From: an uncultured Eubacteriales bacterium
Lineage (GTDB): Bacteria; Bacillota; Clostridia; Oscillospirales; CAG-272
DNA: 64,000 bases
Reading direction: 5' to 3'
Assembly: GCA_934402395.1 (NCBI GenBank)
Contig: CAKRTQ010000002.1
Location: forward strand, 148,751 to 212,750
Positions 1 through 8,590 of the stretch are shown here, piece after piece. Made by a program: the position numbers and the translations under genes. A model generated the notes under the pieces. It ran no database searches and was not told where the DNA came from. It was given only the letters and a program-made list of their open reading frames with translations. Numbering within the stretch: position 1 is the first letter of the stretch; every line of letters starts with the position of its first letter.

Positions 1-1199
1 TGACCGTTGATGAACAAGCGGTTTGTCGGGCTTTCATCGAATCTGGCAAAATATCTGCCGAGCATGATGAAGTCTGCGCCCATAGCAAGAGCCAACGTCA
101 TGTGGTAATCGTGAACTATACCGCCATCAGAGCATATCGGCACGTAAACACCCGTCTCCTCGTAGTACTCATCGCGGGCGGCTGCGACCTCAATAAGAGC
201 CGTCGCCTGACCTCTGCCTATTCCCTTCTGCTCGCGCGTGATGCATATCGAACCGCCGCCGATGCCGACCTTCACAAAGTCCGCACCCGCTTCGGCAAGA
301 AAACGGAATCCGTCACGATCGACCACGTTGCCCGCGCCGACCTTAACGCTGTCGCCGTATTTCTGACGTATGAAATCAAGAGTCTGCTTCTGCCAGCAGG
401 TATATCCCTCGGATGCATCTATGCAAAGAACGTCAACACCCGCATCAATAAGAGCGGGAACGCGCTCGGCATAGTCGCGCGTGTTGATGCCCGCGCCGAC
501 CATAAAACGCTTCTGACTGTCAAGCAGCTCCTGCGGATTTTCCTTGTGGTCGGAATAGTCCTTGCGGAAAACGAAATAGCAGAGCCTGTCCTCGTCATCG
601 ACGATAGGAAGAGCGTTGAGCTTGTTGTCCCAAATAATATCATTGGCTTCCTTGAGCGTGGTATCTGCCGGAGCGGTAATGAGACGAGCACGCGGAGTCA
701 TGAATTCGGAGACCTTAAGCTCGGGCGACATACGCGAAACGCGGTAATCACGTCCGGTAACGATACCGAGCAGATGCCCGTTGTGGGCGCCGTTGTCTGT
801 GACCGCAATCGTTCCGTGACCGTTACGTTCAACAAGAGCCAAAACATCCGCAAGTGTGTTGTCGGGCGTAAGGTTAGAATCGCTGACTACAAAACCCGCC
901 TTGTAGCTTTTTACGCGCGCGACCATAGCCGCTTCATCCTCGATGCTCTGGGAACCGTAAATAAAAGACATTCCGCCCTCACGCGCCAGCGCGATCGCCA
1001 TTCTGTCATCGGATACCGACTGCATTACAGCAGATACCAGCGGAATGTTGAGATTGATTTCTGATCTCTCGCCACGGCGGAACTTTACAAGAGGTGTCAC
1101 GAGCGAAACATTGGACGGAATGCAATCGGTCGATGTGTAGCCGGGTATCAGAAGATACTCGCTGAATGTGTGCGAGGGTTCGGAATAGAAGTGTGCCAT
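1..1199 (-). CDS. guaB: IMP dehydrogenase, C-terminal end cut by window edge
   Basis: Cytosolic enzyme that oxidises IMP to XMP with NAD, the committed step of GMP synthesis. About 399 residues are visible from an ATG at 1199; roughly the last 90 residues of a normal protein lie beyond base 1. Two CBS-like segments lie at about residues 95-205, the barrel motif GAGINTRDY at 236-244, and the catalytic loop GIGGGSICITR, with the active cysteine near residue 319, is intact. AAAGG lies 14 bases before the ATG, a long spacing. Family assignment is secure; whether the C-terminal flap is complete cannot be seen. Confidence 0.95.
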   Translation of the reverse strand, partial: MAHFYSEPSHTFSEYLLIPGYTSTDCIPSNVSLVTPLVKFRRGERSEINLNIPLVSAVMQSVSDDRMAIALAREGGMSFIYGSQSIEDEAAMVARVKSYKAGFVVSDSNLTPDNTLADVLALVERNGHGTIAVTDNGAHNGHLLGIVTGRDYRVSRMSPELKVSEFMTPRARLITAPADTTLKEANDIIWDNKLNALPIVDDEDRLCYFVFRKDYSDHKENPQELLDSQKRFMVGAGINTRDYAERVPALIDAGVDVLCIDASEGYTCWQKQTLDFIRQKYGDSVKVGAGNVVDRDGFRFLAEAGADFVKVGIGGGSICITREQKGIGRGQATALIEVAAARDEYYEETGVYVPICSDGGIVHDYHMTLALAMGADFIMLGRYFARFDESPTNRLFING

Positions 1200-1248
1200 T
1201 TTATGTTACCATGCCTTTCTTGCTCATATTGCCTGAATTGCAAATGAG

Positions 1249-1278
1249 GCGTGAAACGCCCGTGCGGGTCTTTCACGC
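1249..1278. promoter_or_regulatory. hairpin in the 5' region of guaB
   Basis: GCGTGAAA (1249-1256) pairs with TTTCACGC (1271-1278), with an inner CCCG/CGGG stem. On the plus strand it is followed by a T-rich tract, but no plus-strand gene ends here; on the minus strand it lies 50 bases before the guaB start, so it could be a leader structure. Role unknown. Confidence 0.4.
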
Positions 1279-1321
1279 TTGTTTTTTACTGTTTTATTGT
1301 GATCCCGCCATTTTAATTCCG

Positions 1322-1360
1322 CGTCCGGGCTGCCGCGACTAAAGCGCGGCAGCCCGGACG
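1322..1360 (-). terminator. strong hairpin after the P-loop gene
   Basis: A perfect 16-base-pair GC-rich stem (arms 1322-1337 and 1345-1360) with a 7-base loop sits 10 bases past the stop of the P-loop gene. The T-tract on the minus strand is weak, so termination may be partial and guaB could be reached by read-through. Confidence 0.65.
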
Positions 1361-1370
1361 GGAGTTATTT

Positions 1371-1778
1371 TCAGATGTATCTTTTGATCGTGTCATCGGC
1401 ATCCTCTGCGGGAAGCGAGGATGTCATTACTATGTTGACCTTGTGGGTATCCGCAAGCTCGTCAAGAGACTGAAGCAGACGCTCGAATGCATCGCGGTCA
1501 TTGTTGCAGATGCGGAGCGCGGAATCAATAAAGACGTGCGTTACGTCATGGTTGCTGGCAAGAATACCCGCAACAAAGCCGTAAAGAGCACCGGCGTCAA
1601 ACACATAGTACTCATCAACGTTGATAAGGCGGCATCTGTAATTCACATCATAGCGGAGCTTTATGCCCTTTTCGATGCAGACAACAGAGCCCTCGCTGGA
1701 CTCAACAGCCTGATTGACCATTTCAATAAGAGTTTTTGTTTTGCCGGAGCCCTTGACTCCGATAAACAATTTAAGCAT
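1371..1778 (-). CDS. small P-loop NTPase of unknown function
   Basis: A 135-residue cytosolic protein with a Walker A motif, GVKGSGKT, at residues 6-13. A hydrophobic strand ending in VFIDSALRI near residue 80 is a plausible Walker B, and ISTSS-like VMTSSLP near the end could be a sensor strand. The open frame continues upstream, but the ATG at 1778 starts right at the first beta strand and is preceded by GGGAAAGG. It has its own promoter (1911-1939) and hairpin terminator, so it is probably monocistronic. The substrate is not recognisable; small ATPases of this kind are common in Clostridia. Confidence 0.7.
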   Translation of the reverse strand: MLKLFIGVKGSGKTKTLIEMVNQAVESSEGSVVCIEKGIKLRYDVNYRCRLINVDEYYVFDAGALYGFVAGILASNHDVTHVFIDSALRICNNDRDAFERLLQSLDELADTHKVNIVMTSSLPAEDADDTIKRYI

Positions 1779-1910
1779 ATAATTTACCGTACCTTTCCCG
1801 GCTGTATGCCGAAGCACACAGAGCATGAAAAAAATGTATTAGGAGTTTCCCCTTTCTTTTCACGCCGGCGTTTTACTTCCCCGCATTTCGGATTAATCTT
1901 CGCTGATTAT

Positions 1911-1939
1911 ATTATACACTATAAATCCCGAAAAATCAA
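1911..1939 (-). promoter_or_regulatory. sigma-A-type promoter for the P-loop gene
   Basis: On the minus strand TTGATT (1934-1939) and TATAAT (1911-1916) are separated by 17 bases. The start point would be about 130 bases upstream of the ATG at 1778. Confidence 0.65.
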
Positions 1940-1966
1940 GTACTTTTTAAGATCGTAACCTAAAAA

Positions 1967-3301
1967 TCAGAGTCTTGATTTGAGGGCGGCAGTCATTTCC
2001 TCATATCCGGGCTTGCCGAGAAGTGCGAACATATTCTTCTTGTATGCCTCAACTCCGGGCTGATTGAACGGATTGACGCCAAGCAGATAACCGGACACGG
2101 CGCAGGAAAGCTCGAAGAAGTAGATCATATAACCGAGCGAATGAGCGGAACGGTCATGCAGCGTAAGAAGGATATTCGGCACATTGCCGTCCACGTGCGC
2201 AAGGAGAGTGCCCTTCATAGCAGTCTCGTTGACATAGGTGAGCGGCTTGCCTGCCAGGAAACCGAGCCCGTCAACATTTTCCGCATCCTCGGGAATGACG
2301 ACTGCCTCTCCGGGATCTTCAAGTGAAAGCACGGTTTCAAACATTGTGCGGTCACCGTCCTGAATAAACTGTCCGAGCGAATGCAGATCGGTCGAAAATA
2401 CGACCGATGCGGGGTAAAGTCCGCGGCCGTCCTTACCTTCGCTCTCTCCGAAGAGCTGCTTCCACCATTCGTTGAACATCAGCATATAAGGCTCATATCC
2501 GACAAGGATCTCTATCTTTTTGCCCTTGCGGTAAAGAATATTGCGCAGCGCAGCATATTTATAGGCAGGGTTTTTGTCGATATCCGCCGAGGTCAGCTCG
2601 CGCATGGCATCCGCTGCGCCGCCCATAAGCTCGTCGATATCAATACCGGAAACGGCAATGGGGAGAAGTCCTACTGCGGAAAGAACGGAATATCTGCCGC
2701 CCACATCGTCGGGAACCACAAAAGTTTCGTATCCCTCGCGGTCGGCAAACGCCTTGAGCGTGCCGCGTGCACGGTCGGTGGTGACAAATATACGCTCTGC
2801 CGCACCCTCTTTGCCGTATTTCTTTTCAAGCAGCGAACGGAAAACACGGAATGCAACGGCAGGCTCGGTAGTCGTGCCCGACTTTGAAATGACATTTATG
2901 CAGACGTCTCTGCCTTCACACAGCTGAAGAAGCTCCGAAAGATCCGACGAGCTGATATTACAGCCGGAGAAGAAGATCTCGGGAGCGTCCTTTACGAGCC
3001 TGTTATGGCGCGGAGATCTGAGGAACTCGATCACGGCGCGGGAACCGAGATAGGAACCGCCGATACCGATGACGATAAAAATATCGCAGAGCTTTTTTAT
3101 CTTTTCGGCGGCTTTCTTGATTCTGCCGAACTCATCGTGATCATAATTTTCGGGAAGTGAGAGCCAGCCGAGCATTTCGGAACCGGCGCCGGTACCTTCG
3201 CGCAGTGCGCGGTCGGCAGCGGCAACTTCGGGCTTTATCGCCTCAAGCTCATCCGCGGAAATAAACGGAGAAACAAATTTTTCATTCAGGTTGAGAGTCA
3301 T
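1967..3301 (-). CDS. pgi: glucose-6-phosphate isomerase
   Basis: Interconverts glucose-6-phosphate and fructose-6-phosphate in glycolysis. The 444-residue length matches the short Firmicutes form. Recognisable features are IGGSYLGSRAVIEF (phosphosugar-binding SIS region), SKSGTTTEPA near residue 145, and the C-terminal family signature around NEWWKQLFGESEGKDGRG. The ATG at 3301 is used because AAGAAAGG lies 11 bases before it; a GTG four codons upstream overlaps that site. It has its own promoter and is not coupled to dacA. It would receive glucose-6-phosphate from the sugar operon upstream. Confidence 0.96.
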   Translation of the reverse strand: MTLNLNEKFVSPFISADELEAIKPEVAAADRALREGTGAGSEMLGWLSLPENYDHDEFGRIKKAAEKIKKLCDIFIVIGIGGSYLGSRAVIEFLRSPRHNRLVKDAPEIFFSGCNISSSDLSELLQLCEGRDVCINVISKSGTTTEPAVAFRVFRSLLEKKYGKEGAAERIFVTTDRARGTLKAFADREGYETFVVPDDVGGRYSVLSAVGLLPIAVSGIDIDELMGGAADAMRELTSADIDKNPAYKYAALRNILYRKGKKIEILVGYEPYMLMFNEWWKQLFGESEGKDGRGLYPASVVFSTDLHSLGQFIQDGDRTMFETVLSLEDPGEAVVIPEDAENVDGLGFLAGKPLTYVNETAMKGTLLAHVDGNVPNILLTLHDRSAHSLGYMIYFFELSCAVSGYLLGVNPFNQPGVEAYKKNMFALLGKPGYEEMTAALKSRL

Positions 3302-3349
3302 GACTATGCACACCTTTCTTGATTTGCAAAAAAAATTTCATCACTTTAT

Positions 3350-3378
3350 ATTTTACCACCAAATCGGCTTTTTTTCAA
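3350..3378 (-). promoter_or_regulatory. promoter for pgi
   Basis: On the minus strand TTGAAA (3373-3378), 17 bases, then TAAAAT (3350-3355), about 45 bases before the pgi start. Confidence 0.6.
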
Positions 3379-3420
3379 CAGTATTTTGCTGTTTTTTTCA
3401 GGTGTGCGCCTTTTTTTCGC

Positions 3421-4587
3421 TCAGGAAATAAAAAATCTCTTCAGCATTCTGCCCAAAAGTCCGCCGAAGGATATTTTATCGACCGGATGAGCCGCCGTTA
3501 TCGGAACACTTCCGAGCTGCCTGTCTCCGAGAGTAAAATCTATTCCGCCCACAACATCGCCTTCCTTCACCGGTGCCGCAATGCTGTCTGGCAGCGTAGG
3601 CACGGCAGTGACCTGCTTCTCTTCCCCGCGTTTTACAACGGCGCAGAATCCGCCGTGCACAGTGTGCAGCGTATTCACCACGCCGCCCGTGACCGGCAGC
3701 TCGGCATCATCGCCCGCAGGATATGTATAAAGAGAATAATTGGCAAATCCCCAGTCAAGCAGCGACGCAGCGGCTGAATTGCGCGCATCACGCGTCGGCG
3801 CCGCCATTATTACGGCAATAAGCGACATTCCGTCGCGCTCGGCAGTCGCGCTCATGCAAAACTTCGCCTTTGACGTCGAACCGGTTTTTAGTCCCGTGGC
3901 ACCGCGGTAAAAGCGTATGAGACGGTTTGTATTGGTGAGTCCGAACGCGCCGCCGCGCACGGTATCCATCCATGTGGAGCTGTACTCCAGTATTTTTTTG
4001 TGCTTCATCAGCTCGCGCGACATTATTGCAATGTCGCGCGCCGAAAGCACATGATTCGTCACTGTGTCGTCAAGTCCGTTGGTGTTTTCAAAATGCGCCG
4101 TCTTCATGCCGAGTTCACCCGCGCGGCGGTTCATTTCGGCAACAAACGCCTCTTCGCTTCCGGCAACAGCCTCTGCAAGCACCACCGCAGCGTCGTTTGC
4201 CGAGGCTATAACAACAGACTTGATAAGATCCTCGGCGCGCATCGTTTCGCCCTCCTTGAGGTAGATCTGAGAGCCTCCCATTTTTGACGCGTGCGTGGAT
4301 GTTGTAAGCACAGTGTCCGGTCCTATAACGCCGCGATCCATCGCCTCCATTACAAGAAGCAGCGTCATTATCTTAGTCACCGATGCGGGCGGAAGAGCCT
4401 CATCCGCATTTTTTTCGTAAAGGACCGTGCCTGTGGATGCCTCCATGAGGATCGCCGACACGCAATCAAGCCCAAGTTCGGGCACCGCGGTGCCCTGTGG
4501 TGCGGATGCCGCCGACTGAAACACCGCCGTTCCGAAAAGAAGCGCAGTCACAATAACCGCTATGATCTTTTTGATTCTCTGTCTCAT
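3421..4587 (-). CDS. dacA: D-alanyl-D-alanine carboxypeptidase, PBP5/DacA type
   Basis: Secreted serine peptidase that trims the terminal D-Ala from peptidoglycan stem peptides. A signal peptide (residues 1-29, ending SAASA) leads into the penicillin-binding fold with SxxK (SVTK, Ser69), SxN (SAN, 129-131) and KTG (234-236). A C-terminal beta domain follows, ending in a basic amphipathic stretch like the membrane anchor of PBP5. The ATG at 4587 is chosen because it has AAAGGA 12 bases upstream; an ATG at 4608 has none. Oddly, that ribosome binding site lies inside a terminator-like hairpin. In spore formers relatives of this gene act in wall or cortex maturation; which applies here is not visible. 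Confidence 0.93.
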   Translation of the reverse strand: MRQRIKKIIAVIVTALLFGTAVFQSAASAPQGTAVPELGLDCVSAILMEASTGTVLYEKNADEALPPASVTKIMTLLLVMEAMDRGVIGPDTVLTTSTHASKMGGSQIYLKEGETMRAEDLIKSVVIASANDAAVVLAEAVAGSEEAFVAEMNRRAGELGMKTAHFENTNGLDDTVTNHVLSARDIAIMSRELMKHKKILEYSSTWMDTVRGGAFGLTNTNRLIRFYRGATGLKTGSTSKAKFCMSATAERDGMSLIAVIMAAPTRDARNSAAASLLDWGFANYSLYTYPAGDDAELPVTGGVVNTLHTVHGGFCAVVKRGEEKQVTAVPTLPDSIAAPVKEGDVVGGIDFTLGDRQLGSVPITAAHPVDKISFGGLLGRMLKRFFIS

Positions 4588-4589
4588 TG

Positions 4590-4642
4590 AAAAAACCGTT
4601 CCTTTCATTTAAATCTCTAAGGATTTATATGAAAGGAACGGT
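4590..4642 (-). terminator. terminator-like hairpin that contains the dacA ribosome binding site
   Basis: On the minus strand, two 21-base arms (plus-strand 4622-4642 and 4595-4615) pair with one mismatch around a 6-base loop and run into six Ts, ending 3 bases before the dacA ATG. It follows the CPBP gene stop by 8 bases. The AAAGGA of dacA (4600-4605) lies in the 3' arm. Confidence 0.8.
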
Positions 4643-4650
4643 CCGAATAT

Positions 4651-5373
4651 TTATAAAATACCGAAAAGAATAAATCCGATGATATTTATTCCGAGGTTAG
4701 CCGCCATATGAAGCAGCCACGATGGAACGATGCTGTCTCCCTTGTCGGCAAGAATGTTGAATATCAGACCGCCGGCAAACAGTCCCGCAAGAAGCAGAAC
4801 AAACATCAAAGGCGAAAACCATCCGTCAAGTATTGCGGCATGATAAACAGAAAAGGCAGCGGCACTGAAAATACAGGCAAATTTTCTGCCCGCGAAACGC
4901 CGCAGGGTAAGAAATGCAAACCCGCGAAAGAAAAATTCCTCAAGAAATGAATTGCATATCGTTATATATGCAGCAACAAGCGGAAAATTTTCTCGCGTTA
5001 CGCCCTCTCCGCTCGCCAGGTTATCGGTAACGGCGGAAAAATCAATTATCCCGCGCAAAAGAAAGTAGCCGCCGACAATAAGCCCCACCAGCAAAATGCC
5101 TCCGCACGCCGCAAAAGCAAACACCGCACGGCGGGATTTTTTATCCTTGGCAGGCATCATAAATACCGAAAGAGGGCTTATATCGCGCCATACCGCTCCG
5201 ATGATCAGCGGAGCGACCGCGAAAGAAAGTATTTTTGTTGCGCTTTTAGGAATATACGGCAGTGAAAACACGCCATCTGCCAATGCCATGACACCGCACA
5301 GCAAAACAACAGAAAGGCATACTGTAAAAGTATATTTTTCAGCGTGCCTGCCGTTCGGATCACGCAAAAACAT
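4651..5373 (-). CDS. CPBP-family intramembrane metalloprotease
   Basis: A 240-residue polytopic membrane protein with about six or seven hydrophobic segments. The family motifs are present: EEFFFRG (paired glutamates and arginine), a later FSVYH, and a C-terminal HMAAN. Related bacterial proteins (ABI/CAAX-like, Rce1-type) cleave prenylated or other membrane substrates or protect against bacteriocins. The ATG at 5373 starts 14 bases inside the end of galM, so translation is coupled. Nothing links it functionally to galactose metabolism; it is simply last in that operon before a terminator. Confidence 0.85.
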   Translation of the reverse strand: MFLRDPNGRHAEKYTFTVCLSVVLLCGVMALADGVFSLPYIPKSATKILSFAVAPLIIGAVWRDISPLSVFMMPAKDKKSRRAVFAFAACGGILLVGLIVGGYFLLRGIIDFSAVTDNLASGEGVTRENFPLVAAYITICNSFLEEFFFRGFAFLTLRRFAGRKFACIFSAAAFSVYHAAILDGWFSPLMFVLLLAGLFAGGLIFNILADKGDSIVPSWLLHMAANLGINIIGFILFGIL

Positions 5374-6418
5374 ACTCTGTAAAGCTGCGGTAAGCAGTGC
5401 CCGGACGCAATATCGTGTCGCACAGCGAATTAAGCACCGGCTGATTGACGGCATCGGGCGCCGCCTCGGTCTCAAGACAGAGCGCAGCGCGTTTTATCTG
5501 TGCCTCACCGCCGCGAAACGGAAATTCCGCGTTGCCGAGGAAATTGCCGCTGTAAAGCTGAACGCCCGGACGGTCTGTATACATACGCATTTCGACCCCA
5601 CTCACGTCTCCGCGCAGGATCGCGCGCGCGTCATGTTCGGGGTCTGCGACCGGAGAAAAAAGCATACAGTGGTCGTAGCCGCCACCAATAACAATATCGT
5701 TATCAGCCGAATCAATGTCGCGTCCTATTGTTTTGCCGGTTCGGAAATCGAACGGAGTGCCCTCAACGCCCTTTACAACGCCCGTGGGGATGAGTCCCGG
5801 ATCGGTGGGCAAATATCTGTCAGCTTCCAGAACAAGGCTGTGCGAGAGTATATCGCCCTCTCCGTTAAGATTGAAGTATGTATGATTGGTAAGCCCGAGA
5901 GGAGTCGGCGCGCTTGAAACGGCAAGATAGTCAAGCCGCAGCCCGCCGCGCGAAGTCAGAGTGTACCTTACGCTTGCCAGCACGCATCCGGGGTAGCCCT
6001 CTTCACCGTCCTGCGATACGCAGGTGAGTGTCAGCGAGGGCTCGTCACCGTCGCACGGATCGGCGCGCCAGATCTTTTTGTCGAAGCCGTATCTTCCGCC
6101 GTGCAGATGATTGACACCGTTATTGCAATAAAGAGTATATTCTTTGCCGTCAAGAGTAAATCTGCCTCCCGCAATGCGGTTTCCCACCCTTCCGACAACG
6201 GCACCGAGATAACCGTCCGCATGAAGGTAGCTGTCGGGAGTATCGTAACCGCGCACAACGCTGATCACGCCGCCTGCGCGTTCAAGTCTTATATCAGCCA
6301 CCGCTGCGCCGAGATCAAGTATCTTTACCGTCATCGCCCCCCTTTTGAGGGTGTAGACGGTCACATCTCTGCCGTCATCGGGCGTACCGAACAGTTCCTG
6401 CCGAATGTAATGCTCCAT
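5360..6418 (-). CDS. galM: aldose 1-epimerase (mutarotase)
   Basis: Converts beta- to alpha-anomers of galactose or glucose so that kinases can act. The 352-residue protein has the galactose-mutarotase fold, with GRVGNRIAGGRF near residue 78, the NHLHGG substrate loop (His catalytic) near 108, and the NHTYFNL motif near 180. It begins 3 bases after the galE stop and is overlapped by the CPBP gene, so it is part of the same transcript. Confidence 0.94.
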   Translation of the reverse strand: MEHYIRQELFGTPDDGRDVTVYTLKRGAMTVKILDLGAAVADIRLERAGGVISVVRGYDTPDSYLHADGYLGAVVGRVGNRIAGGRFTLDGKEYTLYCNNGVNHLHGGRYGFDKKIWRADPCDGDEPSLTLTCVSQDGEEGYPGCVLASVRYTLTSRGGLRLDYLAVSSAPTPLGLTNHTYFNLNGEGDILSHSLVLEADRYLPTDPGLIPTGVVKGVEGTPFDFRTGKTIGRDIDSADNDIVIGGGYDHCMLFSPVADPEHDARAILRGDVSGVEMRMYTDRPGVQLYSGNFLGNAEFPFRGGEAQIKRAALCLETEAAPDAVNQPVLNSLCDTILRPGTAYRSFTEYVFA

Positions 6419-6421
6419 CGG

Positions 6422-7435
6422 TCAGTCTCCGTAACCATCGGGATTCATTGACTGCCAATGGTAAGAGTCCCGGCACATCTGCTCGATACCGTACTCCGCG
6501 TGCCAACCGAGCTTTTCGGCAGCCAGCGTGGGATCGGCATAGCACTCGGCAATATCCCCGGGTCTTCTTGCGGTTATGCGGTAGGGTACTTTTTTCCCGG
6601 TAGCCTTTTCATACGCCTTTACAATGTCCAGCACGGAATATCCGACTCCGGTCCCTATATTGTAATATTCGGTGCCGCTCACCGCCGCAGCGCGCTCTAT
6701 TGCCTTGAGATGCGCTTTTGCGAGATCGACCACATGAATATAGTCGCGCACTCCGGTGCCGTCATGCGTGGGGTAATCATCGCCGTACACCATAAGCTCC
6801 TTCAGTTTTCCGACAGCCACCTGCGATATGTAAGGCAGCAGGTTGTTGGGGATTCCCTTGGGATCTTCGCCGATAAGACCGCTTGAGTGCGCACCTATCG
6901 GGTTGAAATAACGGAGGATCGAAACGCTCTTTATGTCGCCGGCGCGGCGGCAATCGTCAAGTATGCGTTCGATCATGAGCTTGGTCTCGCCATAGGGGTT
7001 GGTCGTTGAAAGCGGGAAATTTTCGCGTATCGGGACCGAGGCGGGGCTGCCGTAAACCGTCGCCGAAGATGAGAACACAACGGTACCGACAGCGTGCTTT
7101 TTCATCGAGTCGATAAGATTCAGCGTTGACAGAAGGTTGTTGCGGTAATATCTTTCAGGCTGGGCAACGGATTCGCCCACCGCCTTAAGTCCCGCAAAAT
7201 GAATAACCGCATCGATATGCTCTGCATCAAATACCGCATCAAGCGCGGCAGCATCGCACATATCGCACTCGTATACGCGGAAATCACGTCCCGTGATTTT
7301 CTTCACTCTTTCGTTCACGCAGGGTTTGCTGTTTACATAGTTGTCGACCACAACAACGTCATAGCCGCCCTCAAGCAGCTCAACGACCGTATGTGAACCA
7401 ATAAATCCGGCGCCGCCGGTAACAAGAATCGTCAT
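6422..7435 (-). CDS. galE: UDP-glucose 4-epimerase
   Basis: NAD-dependent extended short-chain dehydrogenase that interconverts UDP-galactose and UDP-glucose (often also UDP-GalNAc and UDP-GlcNAc). The 337-residue protein starts with the Rossmann motif TGGAGFIGSH and carries the catalytic SSSAT...YGETK (Ser, Tyr, Lys) around residues 122-152. The EDPKGIPNNLLPYI and YADP stretches are typical of GalE. It lies 30 bases after the kinase gene and directly before galM. Confidence 0.96.
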   Translation of the reverse strand: MTILVTGGAGFIGSHTVVELLEGGYDVVVVDNYVNSKPCVNERVKKITGRDFRVYECDMCDAAALDAVFDAEHIDAVIHFAGLKAVGESVAQPERYYRNNLLSTLNLIDSMKKHAVGTVVFSSSATVYGSPASVPIRENFPLSTTNPYGETKLMIERILDDCRRAGDIKSVSILRYFNPIGAHSSGLIGEDPKGIPNNLLPYISQVAVGKLKELMVYGDDYPTHDGTGVRDYIHVVDLAKAHLKAIERAAAVSGTEYYNIGTGVGYSVLDIVKAYEKATGKKVPYRITARRPGDIAECYADPTLAAEKLGWHAEYGIEQMCRDSYHWQSMNPDGYGD

Positions 7436-7465
7436 TGCTTTAATCTCCGATGTATTGTTTGTTTT

Positions 7466-8554
7466 TCAAAGGTATTTTTTTATAATATCGCACATTCCGG
7501 GCATTTTTTCTTCCATATCAGCCACCAGTCTGAACTGGTTGCGGGCACGGTCAAGGTTCTGCTCGGGATAATGTATTCTGAAATATGTATCGCCGTCAAG
7601 GTAATCGGCAAGGAAGCGAAGCCCCGTTTCAAGCGTTATCACCAACGCTCCCATGGGCAGCTCGGATATCTCTTCGGCACCGAGCGAGCCCTCAAGGCCT
7701 CCAACAAAGCCGCGTGCAAACGCCTCGAACATATCCTCGCGCATATATACGGCGTCAAGATCCTTTTCGTCCTCAGCTGCGCTCGATGCGCCGAAACGTA
7801 TGGCATCACCGAAATCAAACAGCACCGATCCTGGCATTACCGTGTCAAGATCAATGACGCATATCGGTTTTCCGGTCGCCGTGTCTATCAGTATGTTGTT
7901 CAGCTTTGTATCGTTATGAGTCACGCGGAGCGGCAGCACGCCGCTTTTTATGCGGTCCGTGATATAGGAACACACACCGCGGTGCGCCTTGGCAAAACGT
8001 ATGGCATCGGCGGCACGTTCGGCACGTCCCGAAGCGTTGCGCGCCAATGATGCCTCAAAATCGGCATAGCGTTTCGGCGTGTTGTGAAAATCCGGTATCG
8101 TTTCGCAAAGCCCGGAGGCATCAAAATCCGCAAGCTGCATCTGGAAATGTCCGAACGCTCTGCCCACATCCTCAAACACCGCCGGCGATCCGGCAGACTG
8201 ATAGCTTTCAACGCCGTCAACAAAAACGTAAGCGCGCCATGCTCCGCCCTCAGCATCGCTGTAATAGCTTTTTCCGTCAAGTGTCCGGATGAAATTGAGC
8301 GTTCCGCGCTCGGTATCACCGCCCTCGGCGGCAAGCTTGCGGCGTATATGGTCGGTAACGCCTATTACGTTGTTCATAAGCCCGCGCGGGTCTTTGAATA
8401 TTCCGGTATTTATTTTCTGGATGACGTATCTCGTGCCGTTTTCCGTACTCACAAAATATGTACCGTTTATATGTCCGTCGGTGCATTCGCGAAATGACAC
8501 CGGTACGGATGCCAGCCGGAACTTCGCCGCGATCTCAAGTATATCGTTATTCAT
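7466..8554 (-). CDS. NahK-like anomeric sugar kinase (aminoglycoside-phosphotransferase fold)
   Basis: A 362-residue cytosolic kinase. The N-terminal lobe contains YVIQKINTGIF, the catalytic loop is VTHNDTKLNN near residue 213, and the metal-binding motif is VIDLDTVMPG near 235. This layout is that of N-acetylhexosamine 1-kinases of the lacto-N-biose/galacto-N-biose pathway. Its neighbours, a nucleotidyltransferase and galE/galM, support a role in making a sugar 1-phosphate that is then activated to a UDP-sugar. Whether the substrate is GlcNAc, GalNAc or galactose cannot be read from the sequence. Confidence 0.8.
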   Translation of the reverse strand: MNNDILEIAAKFRLASVPVSFRECTDGHINGTYFVSTENGTRYVIQKINTGIFKDPRGLMNNVIGVTDHIRRKLAAEGGDTERGTLNFIRTLDGKSYYSDAEGGAWRAYVFVDGVESYQSAGSPAVFEDVGRAFGHFQMQLADFDASGLCETIPDFHNTPKRYADFEASLARNASGRAERAADAIRFAKAHRGVCSYITDRIKSGVLPLRVTHNDTKLNNILIDTATGKPICVIDLDTVMPGSVLFDFGDAIRFGASSAAEDEKDLDAVYMREDMFEAFARGFVGGLEGSLGAEEISELPMGALVITLETGLRFLADYLDGDTYFRIHYPEQNLDRARNQFRLVADMEEKMPGMCDIIKKYL

Positions 8555-8590
8555 ATCTGTATCTGCTGCATCTCCTGTATTTTTCGCATC

